This document shows, piece after piece, positions 1 through 7,123 of a stretch of DNA of 10,690 bases (position 1 is its first letter; the number at the start of each line of letters is the position of its first letter). The notes beneath the pieces were generated by a model. That model was not told where the DNA came from and searched no databases. It saw only the letters and a list, made by a program, of their open reading frames with translations. Made by a program: the position numbers and the translations under genes. This DNA comes from a bacterium. Its GTDB lineage: Bacteria > UBP14 > UBA6098 > B30-G16. The stretch spans positions 1 to 10,690 of the forward strand of contig JAMOPH010000255.1 of assembly GCA_027064665.1 (NCBI GenBank), in the 5' to 3' direction.

Positions 1-1029
1 ATCGTCATCGTCGCCGCGGGTGTAAGGGACTGTGGCATCGCCATCCCAGAGTTTTGTGTCGCAATGGTAGGTTATATCTGCGGTGTATCCGCTTCCCCAT
101 CGCAGGTCAAGTTGGTCATCGCCGGTCCATCCGCCGTCGGAATCCCAGGCTTCCAGGGAAATCACCTCGGAGGAATTTGTCGTCGTCGCCGCCATCATAA
201 CATCGCAGTCAAAATCGTTGTCGTCGGAGGAGATTTCCCCGGTGGTGAAGACCCATCCGCACAGAGTGATGTTATAAACAATGTCCGTTTCGGTCCATCC
301 CTGGTCGCCGGCATCGTCCTCGTGATGCACCACCTGAACATAAATAGTGGTTGGGGAACGATACATACTCTCCGCCAAGCGCATCAGAGGCGGGTTTTCC
401 CCGTCCCGGTCAACTGTGGGGATTAAAATCGGCGGGTCGTTGGTTTTCCAGTTCTCCGGAATCTGGAAATAGAACCTGTCGGCATCGGGGGGCTTTACCG
501 CGGGCACTTTTTTGACCGTGTCCACAAGCCCTATTATAATCGGGCTGCACTGCTGGGCGAGGATATTGAGTTTTTCTTCGTCGCCCTCCTCTGCCGCGGC
601 GAGCATCTCGCGGGCTATTTTTATGTCGTTTTCAATCTGCTCGGCAAGTTCATAGTCATCGCTTTGTCTGGCAAGAGAGAGCCGATACTCCAATCGGGGA
701 ATTATCAGATCTGCCATTCCGCGAAGATAGGCAATCTGCCTTTCGCGGCTGGCGTGGGGCACAATAAACCCCTCGTTGTCCGGTCCATCACTCTGTGAGA
801 CCACACGGAAACCATCCCGGACTTCCTGATGTTTTGTTCCGGGGGCGGGTCCGGTGAACCTCATATCCTCCGGCAGCGATGTCAGAGGGCGATAGAACTC
901 CTCTAACGGCGGACCGCCATTGGGCAGAGCACGCTTGGATATGGACTCCCACACATCCTCGTCCGCCCGCACAAGCGTGCCAGTAAAAACCCCGAGTAAT
1001 AGCACAATTTTAACATATGTTAAACGCAT
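1..1029 (-). CDS. Secreted protein with Asp-rich C-terminal beta region (3' partial)
   Basis: Translation from ATG 1029 stays open through 343 codons to the left edge, so the C-terminus is missing. AGGAGG at 1041-1036 lies 6 bases upstream, within the 18-base gap after the UbiA-type gene. Residues 1-22 form a signal peptide (MRLTYVK, core IVLLLGVFTGTLV, likely cleavage after VRA). A Pro/Gly-rich stretch (about 35-90) follows, then a helical segment (about 93-175, for example ERQIAYLRGMADLI and DYELAEQIENDIKIAREML). Next comes a linker with FYFQIPENWKTNDPP. From about 227 there is a beta-rich, very acidic region: IYVQVVHHEDDAGD, SSDDNDFDCDV, EAWDSDGGWTGDDQLDL, and a final GDDDD at the edge. 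The spacing of Asp-rich loops with WDxDGGxxGDD recalls C2-like calcium-binding domains; this is an impression only. No enzyme motif is visible. A calcium-dependent surface or matrix role would suit the neighbours. Confidence 0.75.
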   Translation of the reverse strand, partial: MRLTYVKIVLLLGVFTGTLVRADEDVWESISKRALPNGGPPLEEFYRPLTSLPEDMRFTGPAPGTKHQEVRDGFRVVSQSDGPDNEGFIVPHASRERQIAYLRGMADLIIPRLEYRLSLARQSDDYELAEQIENDIKIAREMLAAAEEGDEEKLNILAQQCSPIIIGLVDTVKKVPAVKPPDADRFYFQIPENWKTNDPPILIPTVDRDGENPPLMRLAESMYRSPTTIYVQVVHHEDDAGDQGWTETDIVYNITLCGWVFTTGEISSDDNDFDCDVMMAATTTNSSEVISLEAWDSDGGWTGDDQLDLRWGSGYTADITYHCDTKLWDGDATVPYTRGDDDD

Positions 1030-1035
1030 CAAACA

Positions 1036-1041
1036 CCTCCT
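1036..1041 (-). promoter_or_regulatory. Shine-Dalgarno site for the gene starting at 1029
   Basis: The minus strand reads AGGAGG, 6 bases before ATG 1029. It lies inside the short gap between the membrane prenyltransferase and this gene, which supports translation from a shared transcript and fixes the start of a gene that runs off the window. Confidence 0.75.
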
Positions 1042-1047
1042 AATTCA

Positions 1048-2598
1048 TTATGCGAGCAAAACATTTTTCAGCATCCCACCAAATAGCGCATACAAAAGTG
1101 CGAAATAAGCAAAATATATCAAGAATATCGCCCATTCTCGCACATTTAGCATTATAATTAGACCGGTTAATATCCCGAATAACAGCGATAAAGCAATCAA
1201 TTTTGCCGACCATACCCCCAGAATCATCGGAAAAATCAAATAAGAAATCACGACTAAAATAGAAATTATCCGCCTTCCCTTAACTGGTCCAAAAATTGTC
1301 ATAATGGTTTTAATATTCCCTGCCCTGTCGCCCTCGTAATCCTTCAAATCCTTGGCGTTGAAGGCGAGCGTGAACACCACAAAAATCGCCAGGGCAAATT
1401 TGGGCGGAAGTGCAAGCGGCTGTCTTCCCGCAATTATTATCCCGCCATAGATTATTGACAGGCAGGCGACCGATATAAGGGCGGTGGACACCAGCGGGAA
1501 CCTCTTCAGCCGCGCCGGTGGAACGGAATATATCCAATAAGCCGCCACAAACGCCAGAATCATAAACGCCAACCTCTGGTTGGTGAGCGCAGCGGACAGC
1601 ACAGCAAAAAGTAGATAGAACCCGCCCAAAAAATACATCTCCGTGCGGGAAAGTGCCCCGCTTGTCAGCGGACGCCGGGGATTGGCGTGGACATCAATTC
1701 CCTCATCGGCGAGGTCGTTGACCACCACACAGAACTCCCAGGCGAAAAACACCGCCAGCGCCGAAAACACGAGGTCATACAGGTTCAATTCGGGCAGAAG
1801 GTCAACTCTGCCTTTTATTCCGACCCACAGCCCCAGCAGAAACATCAGAATATAGTGCACCACTCTGAAGGGGCGGATATTCCTCACAACTGCGGAGAAT
1901 TTCTTTCTGTTCCACGCCAGAAGCACAAACGGGAACTGCAGTGTGATTATCAATACCCAGAACTGCGACCATCCGAGGCTGCCCGGGCGCACAAACCCAA
2001 GATAAACCGCCACCTGCTTGGCAAAGCGGAAAAAAATCGGCTGGCTTACATAGCAGAATATCAACACATAGGTGACCAGCGCGGCAGCAAGCGCTCGCCA
2101 GAATTTGCGGGTTTTCAGCCACACATACAGCGCAACTCCCACAATACCGAGGGCAATCTCAATCCTCATTCCCACCGTTATTCCCGTGTTGGGTGCGCTG
2201 CGGGAGAAGAAAGTGGCAAACATCGTAAGAATTTCCCTGAACGGCACCCGCGAGAAAAACAGGTATTTCGGCTTGAAACCACCAGCCCCGAACAGGATCA
2301 AGTCCACCACCGGGGGAAGGATTATAATCCCATAGCACGGCACCAGCGCCCTGACAACTTTTGCCATATCCTCGCCCGAAAAAACCCGCAGAATAATCGC
2401 CAGAGTCAACAGCAGCGACAGATAGAACAGCGGATAGTGAATTCCCATCGCCACAAGAGAGGTCATTTTGCCGACACCGACCACGACCTCAAGAAATGTG
2501 CGGACGAACACGAACCCCAAAAATGCCCCCACCAATTGACCAAAAGTGACCCTGCTTCGTTCCAGAGCGAGTATTATATTTCCCACAGACCAATGCAT
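1048..2598 (-). CDS. UbiA-family prenyltransferase with N-terminal multi-helix membrane domain
   Basis: The product is a 516-residue polytopic membrane protein. It starts at ATG 2598, preceded by AGGGA at 2612-2608 with 9 bases of spacing, 27 bases after the previous stop. Residues about 245-516 are a complete UbiA domain. The first Asp-rich motif is NDLADEGID (residues 294-302, matching NDxxDxxxD), followed by RRPLTSG. The second is KDLKDYEGD (residues 416-424). Between them is YSVPPARLKR, the loop typical of the family. UbiA enzymes use Mg-bound polyprenyl diphosphate to prenylate aromatic rings, glycerol phosphates, haem, chlorophyllide or sugar phosphates. The DLKDYEGD form resembles the chlorophyll/homogentisate/geranylgeranylglyceryl-phosphate side of the family more than UbiA itself, but the substrate cannot be told from sequence. 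Ordinary members are about 280-320 residues. The extra first 230 or so residues hold about six further hydrophobic segments (near 22-42, 52-72, 84-106, 146-161, 168-190, 212-230) that I do not recognise. No interruption separates the two halves, so this is a genuine fusion or an extended subfamily. Confidence 0.88.
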   Translation of the reverse strand: MHWSVGNIILALERSRVTFGQLVGAFLGFVFVRTFLEVVVGVGKMTSLVAMGIHYPLFYLSLLLTLAIILRVFSGEDMAKVVRALVPCYGIIILPPVVDLILFGAGGFKPKYLFFSRVPFREILTMFATFFSRSAPNTGITVGMRIEIALGIVGVALYVWLKTRKFWRALAAALVTYVLIFCYVSQPIFFRFAKQVAVYLGFVRPGSLGWSQFWVLIITLQFPFVLLAWNRKKFSAVVRNIRPFRVVHYILMFLLGLWVGIKGRVDLLPELNLYDLVFSALAVFFAWEFCVVVNDLADEGIDVHANPRRPLTSGALSRTEMYFLGGFYLLFAVLSAALTNQRLAFMILAFVAAYWIYSVPPARLKRFPLVSTALISVACLSIIYGGIIIAGRQPLALPPKFALAIFVVFTLAFNAKDLKDYEGDRAGNIKTIMTIFGPVKGRRIISILVVISYLIFPMILGVWSAKLIALSLLFGILTGLIIMLNVREWAIFLIYFAYFALLYALFGGMLKNVLLA

Positions 2599-2625
2599 AC
2601 ACTTTATTCCCTTTTGAAAGAACTA

Positions 2626-5600
2626 TTATGGCTGAATAGTAATCATTGCATCGTCGGTCACGCCGGCTTCGGATTGAATTGTGATATCTCCTGACTGAGT
2701 GCCCTGTAGAAATTGAGACTGATTGTATATTCCCCAACAGTTTTGATACCAGGACTGCTCCGAAGCGCCAGTATCCAGTGTAAAACTCCACACTTCCGAG
2801 AAATTACCCCAACAATTCACCTGCTTTGCTTTGACACGCCAATAGTATGTCTGTCCATCAGTTAAACCTGAGTTTATAGTGTAAGAATTTGTTGTAGGGA
2901 ATGCAGTTATAACAGGGGATGAGAAGTCGGGATTGTCATCTATCTCTATATAGTATTGCGTTCCCACAGCGGACCATCCCAACTGGATTGGATAATTTTG
3001 CCGGCAATTATTGAACGCATAAGGGGGGACACTGCTCAATGTAGGCGCAGAAGGTGGAGAACCATTGGTTTCCTGGTAGAAAGTGCCGTCTCCGCCCCAT
3101 CCATACCCAATTCCACCGCTCACATCGTAGAACAAAGAGACATTTGTGACAAACCCGCATTGGCTGTAAAACACTTTGATTCTTCCACCACCACCTCCGC
3201 CTCCGTCCCAGGCATAATAGCCGTCCGGGTCATAGCCGTGACAGGTAGGAACTATATTCACCGCAGGACCTCCATCTCCGCCGTGGGCATCCAGAAAGCC
3301 GGTAATGTAGCAACTGTCCATATCTGTGGCGTCGCAGTCAAGGAGAATTCCGCCGCCGGAACCACCACCTGCTCCACCACCTTCACCACCCATACCTCCC
3401 CAGGTGTATTCGTCGTCATCTTCGGACGGATCACTACAACAATCGCCATAATACCCGGCGGAACCACCAGTCCCCCCCTGCCCTCCATCTAATCCGTAGG
3501 CGTATATATTTCCTGTAACAACCATAGTTCCTGAGGAATGGAGTTTAACCATCCCGCCGCCTGCGCCACCGGGTTCACCGTCGGTGGCATTGTTGAAATA
3601 TCCGTTTCCGCCTCCACCGGCACCGCCACCACCAGAACCCCAGGATATGTCAGTTCCATTTGCAGTTCCATAAGTTCCGCCCCCAGAACCTCCACTTCCT
3701 CCGGCACCACCGCCAGCATCACAGCACTCATCAGCCCAGTCTTTACCTTCCTTAAAGCAGGAGGATGAATAATCCTTATAATTTTCCCCGGGCTCCCCGG
3801 GACCACCATCTCCACCGGCGCCGCCGTAGCCACCGCCGCCACCACCGCCACCACCACCGGCACCTTTGACCCACCCGATCTCGTCGCCAAACCAACCACA
3901 GTCCTGAGTGCAACCGTTTCCTGTGTTTCCTGAAGTTCCTCCGCTCCCACCACCGGTTCCATATCCATTACCACCTCCTTCACCCTTTTCCGTCCAACGA
4001 TACTCACAATCACCGCAGTTGTCGCCCCAACTATCCACACAGGTTTCGTCGTCGCCGCTGTCTCCGCCTGCTCCGCCGGGTTCTCCCGCTCCAGAAGCAT
4101 CAATTGTGCCGTAAACATACACCTTATCGGCGTCCACATCCACATAATGACAGGAACTGTTAACAGTGGCAGTCACGCCCGCATCCACACGGAACACTCC
4201 CACATTGTAGTGATGTCCGCTTATGGTTCTGTCCGAGGAAATTATCCAGTCGTTGCCACCGTGGTCAACACCGCCACAGTAATCTTCGGGAGTTATATAA
4301 ACTGTCCAGGTGGGAGAGGTTCCTCCGGCGCCGCAGTCGGAAATTATGCGGACATACCAAGTGTTTCCGCCCGGAGGCAAATCCCACCACGGCGTAAAAC
4401 TTGTGGCGGTGCCCGCATTATACCAGGTGCCGTTGATGTTAATCTCATATCTTCCGTTGGGAGACCCAAAACTGCACCCCGAGCAGGACCAGGAAAAAGT
4501 CGGGCGCCTGTTGGGCGTGGCGGAACCATTTGCCGGGGAACTTAAGGTGGGAGTTCCTGATGCAGGGGAGCAATACATATATGCAAGGGTATAACTACCA
4601 TAAGATGAACTGCTATATCCTCTAACTTTAAGATAGTAAGTCCCGGAAGTGGAAGGAGTATAAACTATTTCCGACTGCAACCCGCAGGCATCATCGTTGT
4701 GAGCCACTTGTGTGCAGGAACTGTTGTAAAGTTCAAGATATGTGTCAAATCCGGCGGAGCCGCCGCCGTCGCAGAAGGTGAAATAATAAGTCCGTCCGGC
4801 GGTTAGATTAAAAGCATACCATCGGCATCCACCCGAATAAAAACTGGACGAATGAGTCTGCCAGGAACTTGTGGGCGTGAATACACCATAATCATATGTT
4901 CCGCAGGAATAACAGTGGTCATTGAGTCTGTAGGCAAGGGTGTATGTTCCCCCATTAGACGAGGAGTATCCCCGAACCTTCAGGTAATAAGTTCCGCTTG
5001 AAGGAGGAGTATAGTCAATTTGCGACTGCAAGCCACAATGATCATCGTTGTGAGCCACCTGTGTGCAGGAACTGTTGTAAAGTTCAAGATATGTGTCAAA
5101 TCCGGCGGAACCACCTCCCTCACAGAAAGTGAACTCATATGGATTCCCGCCAAGAAGATTAAAGGCATACCACCTGCATCCTCCACCGGCAAACCCCGCG
5201 GAATGAGTTGCCCAGGATATAGTTGGAGTATATGTCCCATAATCGTATGAGCCGCAGGAATAGCAGTGGTCGTTTGCCCGCCAGGCAAGGGTGTAGGAAC
5301 CGCTGGAAGAACCATAACCTCTCACTTTAAGATAATATCTCCCGCTGGTGGAAGGAGTATAAGTTATCTCCGACTGGAGACCACAAGCGTCATCATTACT
5401 GGCAACCTGAGAGCATGAATTGTCGTAAAGTTCAAGGTAGGTATCAAATCCAGCAGAACCACCGCCATCGCAGAAGGTGAAAACATAGGGAACCCCGGCA
5501 ACCAAATCAAACGCATACCACCGGCAGTATCCCGAGGTGAAAGAACTTGAGTGAGTGCTCCAGGATGTCGTTGGGGAATATGGACCATAATCATAGGTTC

Positions 5601-6402
5601 CGCAGGAGTAACAATGGTCTGATGCACCACCGGTGTATCTGTATGCAAGGGTAAAAGAGCCTGTGGCAGAACTATAAGCCCTAACCTGAAGATAGTAGTA
5701 ACCGGATGAAGAGCAATTATAGGTTATTTTAGATTGAAGACCACACGCATCGTCGTTGTAGGTGACAGAGGTGCCAGAACTGTTGTAAAGTCTTATCGCA
5801 GTATCAAAGGTGGCAGACCCACCATCGCCAGAACACAGGGAAAACTCATAGGTGTATCCGGAGTTCATATAAATTCTATACCACCTTGAAGCATAGGACA
5901 CATCAATGCTTCCGCTGGTGGTCTGCCAGGAGGATGTGGCTGTCAAGTCGGTGTAGGATGTCCAATACGCCACTGTATACGAACCAGATGATGAACTATA
6001 CCCGGCAACTTGAGGATACGAGTTCCCGCTGTAAGTCCAGGAACAATAAGAATGGGTCCACGAAGCAGAACAATTATCGTCATTGTGGGTTATCTCCCCA
6101 CAGGACGAATTGTAAATACAGATGTAAGTGTCGTAGTTGGCTCCGGCTGGGGAATAATCCTCACAGGTGGTGAAATAATAAGTCTGCCCAGAGGTATTAG
6201 GCATAAAATACTTATAATTCCCACCGGAACTTATTGATGCTGAATGGCTCCTGCGCCAGGGAGCAGGCTCATTAGAATAGGAACTATAATATTGGTCATA
6301 CAACCCGGTTGAATAACTGGTGCATCCAGAAGAAGAACAATATGACCAGGACAGATGAACTACCCCCAACAAAACCAATATGTGAATCCACCATTGTTTC
6401 AT
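2626..6402 (-). CDS. Secreted modular protein: PPC-like repeats, FnIII domains, Gly-rich region
   Basis: The product has 1258 residues and ends in tandem stops TAA-TAG. The frame is open to 6507, but the ATG at 6402 is the sensible start: it is preceded by a G-rich GCGAGGGGGG site and begins a signal peptide (MKQWW, then hydrophobic IHILVLLGVVHLSW). Longer starts would overlap the upstream gene and bury that peptide. Domains in order: signal peptide 1-20; PPC-like units at about 52-147, 148-255, 262-375, 378-492 and 495-609; Ig/FnIII-like 612-704; a beta-strand stretch 715-770; Gly-rich region 771-1074; a short linker; FnIII-like 1115-1211 (the YYWRVKA strand is characteristic); and a 47-residue tail. 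The PPC units share FDTYLELYNSSC, NDDACGLQS and SGTYYLKVRGYSSS. PPC domains usually accompany secreted proteases, but no protease domain is present. There is no lipobox, C-terminal membrane anchor or evident type IX sorting domain. An adhesive or matrix role is inferred. The protein is very rich in Ser, Tyr, Gly and Cys. Confidence 0.85.
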   Translation of the reverse strand: MKQWWIHILVLLGVVHLSWSYCSSSGCTSYSTGLYDQYYSSYSNEPAPWRRSHSASISSGGNYKYFMPNTSGQTYYFTTCEDYSPAGANYDTYICIYNSSCGEITHNDDNCSASWTHSYCSWTYSGNSYPQVAGYSSSSGSYTVAYWTSYTDLTATSSWQTTSGSIDVSYASRWYRIYMNSGYTYEFSLCSGDGGSATFDTAIRLYNSSGTSVTYNDDACGLQSKITYNCSSSGYYYLQVRAYSSATGSFTLAYRYTGGASDHCYSCGTYDYGPYSPTTSWSTHSSSFTSGYCRWYAFDLVAGVPYVFTFCDGGGSAGFDTYLELYDNSCSQVASNDDACGLQSEITYTPSTSGRYYLKVRGYGSSSGSYTLAWRANDHCYSCGSYDYGTYTPTISWATHSAGFAGGGCRWYAFNLLGGNPYEFTFCEGGGSAGFDTYLELYNSSCTQVAHNDDHCGLQSQIDYTPPSSGTYYLKVRGYSSSNGGTYTLAYRLNDHCYSCGTYDYGVFTPTSSWQTHSSSFYSGGCRWYAFNLTAGRTYYFTFCDGGGSAGFDTYLELYNSSCTQVAHNDDACGLQSEIVYTPSTSGTYYLKVRGYSSSSYGSYTLAYMYCSPASGTPTLSSPANGSATPNRRPTFSWSCSGCSFGSPNGRYEININGTWYNAGTATSFTPWWDLPPGGNTWYVRIISDCGAGGTSPTWTVYITPEDYCGGVDHGGNDWIISSDRTISGHHYNVGVFRVDAGVTATVNSSCHYVDVDADKVYVYGTIDASGAGEPGGAGGDSGDDETCVDSWGDNCGDCEYRWTEKGEGGGNGYGTGGGSGGTSGNTGNGCTQDCGWFGDEIGWVKGAGGGGGGGGGGYGGAGGDGGPGEPGENYKDYSSSCFKEGKDWADECCDAGGGAGGSGGSGGGTYGTANGTDISWGSGGGGAGGGGNGYFNNATDGEPGGAGGGMVKLHSSGTMVVTGNIYAYGLDGGQGGTGGSAGYYGDCCSDPSEDDDEYTWGGMGGEGGGAGGGSGGGILLDCDATDMDSCYITGFLDAHGGDGGPAVNIVPTCHGYDPDGYYAWDGGGGGGGRIKVFYSQCGFVTNVSLFYDVSGGIGYGWGGDGTFYQETNGSPPSAPTLSSVPPYAFNNCRQNYPIQLGWSAVGTQYYIEIDDNPDFSSPVITAFPTTNSYTINSGLTDGQTYYWRVKAKQVNCWGNFSEVWSFTLDTGASEQSWYQNCWGIYNQSQFLQGTQSGDITIQSEAGVTDDAMITIQP
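3181..4092 (-). other. Gly-rich beta-repeat region with acidic/Cys inserts
   Basis: This region encodes residues 771-1074 of the modular protein. Runs of Gly, including ten in a row at 3829-3858, alternate with short beta strands of a recurring type: YVYGTIDASG just before it, VVTGNIYAYGLDGG, YITGFLDAHGGDGG, and strand starts GGGMVKL, GGGILLD and GGGRIKVFY. This pattern is seen in large surface proteins of myxobacteria and other Gram-negative lineages and may fold as a Gly-lined beta-helix. Breaking the Gly runs are polar inserts with Cys: residues 788-799 (three Cys), 831-835 (two), 882-894 (three), 988-989 (two, followed by DPSEDDDE), and 1023-1054 (three). Disulphide or metal binding is possible but unproven. 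Confidence 0.75.
4576..4920 (-). repeat. PPC-like unit 5
   Basis: This is the last unit of the array, residues 495-609, running from DHCYSCGTYDYG to YGSYTLAYMY. It is followed directly by the Pro-rich junction CSPASGTPTLSSP that opens the first FnIII-like domain. Confidence 0.85.
4927..5271 (-). repeat. PPC-like unit 4
   Basis: This unit covers residues 378-492 and has the same order of motifs as unit 3. The DNA at 5041-5109 is 68/69 identical to the equivalent part of unit 5 (4690-4758), offset by 351 bases (117 codons). This marks a recent duplication or a gene-conversion event. Confidence 0.85.
5278..5619 (-). repeat. PPC-like unit 3
   Basis: This unit covers residues 262-375 and is a full-length copy starting at DHCYSCGTYDYG, then CRWYAF, FCDGGGSAGFDTYLELYD, SNDDACGLQSEITYTPSTSG and YYLKVRGYG. 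It begins the homogeneous part of the array, with a period of 116-117 residues. Confidence 0.8.
5638..5961 (-). repeat. PPC-like unit 2
   Basis: This unit covers residues 148-255. It has SRWYRIYM, FDTAIRLYNSSG, YNDDACGLQSKITY and SGYYYLQVRAYSS, each aligned with the equivalents in units 3-5. The leading DHCYSCG segment is replaced by SYTDLTATSSWQT, and the first Cys pair is therefore missing. Confidence 0.7.
5962..6249 (-). repeat. PPC-like unit 1 (divergent)
   Basis: This unit covers residues 52-147 of the modular protein. It keeps the core pattern YDTYICIYNSSC...HNDDNC and ends in the SSSGSYTVAYW strand, but it carries an unusual Cys/Trp/Ser-rich insert (SWTHSYCSWTYSG) where the other units have GLQSEITY. 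It is the most divergent member of the array. Confidence 0.6.
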
Positions 6403-6427
6403 ATCCCCCCTCGCATTAGAATTTAAT

Positions 6428-7093
6428 TTACTTCGCTGTCTCCTTTCTAATAAGTTCCTCCAAGAACTTGACCCTCTCTTCGTCTCCCATCTCTTTGGCA
6501 ATTTCAAGTTTTAATTTCAGACCCTCAATTTTGTGGCGCTTTAACATCCTATCCCTTTCTGCGATTAATCTCTCCCGGGTGGAATCATCCGGAGCGTTTT
6601 CAATCAGTTGGTTTATACTATCCAGTTCCGCCAATGTCCTATCTTCAAATTCCACAAGCCGGTTATATTGCTCCTGAGTCTCGTAGGCGGCGTCGGGAAT
6701 TTCGTTGGCATTGTTGTCAAAATTGCCCTGACTTTCGGCATAATTTTTAGCAAGAATATCCTGCGCCCGCTGACGGATTTCTTCCTCGTGCTTTAACACA
6801 TCCTTCCCACCTATTTGAATCAGGGAATCTAAAAATATATCTCTATATCGCTGAGATTTCGCCTTTATCCTCTCTATTTCCGACTGCTTCTGGTCCTGAG
6901 GAACAGCGGGGTCCTTCATAACATCCTCTTCCGCGTGCTGGATTATATACTCCTCGGTATGGTATCTGTCAAACAGCCTATACAAAGTCAGAATTTGCTC
7001 ATCGCTGAATCTGTCCAGATATGAATCTGCAAAGCAAATTGCCGAAATCACAAGCAACATCCCGGCAAAATATCTCCAAACCACCCTAAACAT
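6428..7093 (-). CDS. Secreted charged helical/coiled-coil protein, unknown function
   Basis: The product has 221 residues. I start it at the ATG at 7093 rather than the ATG six bases upstream (7099), because AGGAGG at 7106-7101 sits 7 bases from the former and only 1 base from the latter. Residues 1-22 form a signal peptide: FRVVWRY, a hydrophobic core GMLLVISAICFA, then cleavage probably before DSYLDRF. The rest is highly charged and helical. A region near residues 25-75 ends in a Lys/Glu/Gln-rich segment, there is a middle DVLKHEEEIRQRAQDILAKN helix, and the last 75 or so residues have heptad-like spacing (for example RLIAERDRML and KLKLEIAKEM) typical of coiled coils. There is no Cys in the mature part and no catalytic motif that I recognise. 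Its start lies about 30 bases after the fibre stop, and the PPC-repeat gene follows after 25 bases. A periplasmic chaperone, adaptor or structural role for the neighbouring surface proteins is possible but not shown. Confidence 0.8.
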   Translation of the reverse strand: MFRVVWRYFAGMLLVISAICFADSYLDRFSDEQILTLYRLFDRYHTEEYIIQHAEEDVMKDPAVPQDQKQSEIERIKAKSQRYRDIFLDSLIQIGGKDVLKHEEEIRQRAQDILAKNYAESQGNFDNNANEIPDAAYETQEQYNRLVEFEDRTLAELDSINQLIENAPDDSTRERLIAERDRMLKRHKIEGLKLKLEIAKEMGDEERVKFLEELIRKETAK

Positions 7094-7100
7094 AATCATA

Positions 7101-7106
7101 CCTCCT
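7101..7106 (-). promoter_or_regulatory. Shine-Dalgarno site that decides the start at 7093
   Basis: On the minus strand this reads AGGAGG, followed after 7 bases by ATG at 7093. The upstream in-frame ATG at 7099 is only 1 base from it, too close for normal initiation, so the shorter protein is preferred. Confidence 0.75.
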
Positions 7107-7123
7107 TTAGAATAAACACACTT

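Noticed and set aside
1687..2694. Long plus-strand open frame (335 codons) opposite the prenyltransferase gene
   Set aside because: Its translation is a low-hydrophobicity, His/Gln/Arg-rich string with no domain. The opposite strand encodes complete UbiA motifs over the same bases, so this is an antisense shadow.
2626..2770. C-terminal type IX secretion sorting domain in the modular protein
   Set aside because: The 47-residue tail lacks the usual conserved Gly and Lys-rich end and beta-sandwich pattern. No sorting signal can be supported.
3489..4145. Second minus-strand frame (218 codons) within the Gly-rich region
   Set aside because: It is a frame-shifted reading of GGN-rich codons giving Val/Ala/Glu-rich repeats. 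The main frame is continuous and makes sense across the region.
4570..5620. Evenly spaced repeats resembling a CRISPR or satellite array
   Set aside because: The period is 348-351 bases, a multiple of three, and the repeats lie in frame inside one gene. They encode tandem protein domains.
6340..6402. Lipoprotein signal in the PPC-repeat protein (Cys near residue 22)
   Set aside because: The residues before the Cys are W-S-Y, which do not fit a lipobox. A standard cleavable signal peptide is more likely.
6403..6507. N-terminal extension of the PPC-repeat protein by 35 residues
   Set aside because: It would overlap the coding end of the upstream gene and place a clear signal peptide internally. 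The ATG at 6402 has a G-rich ribosome site and gives a normal signal sequence.
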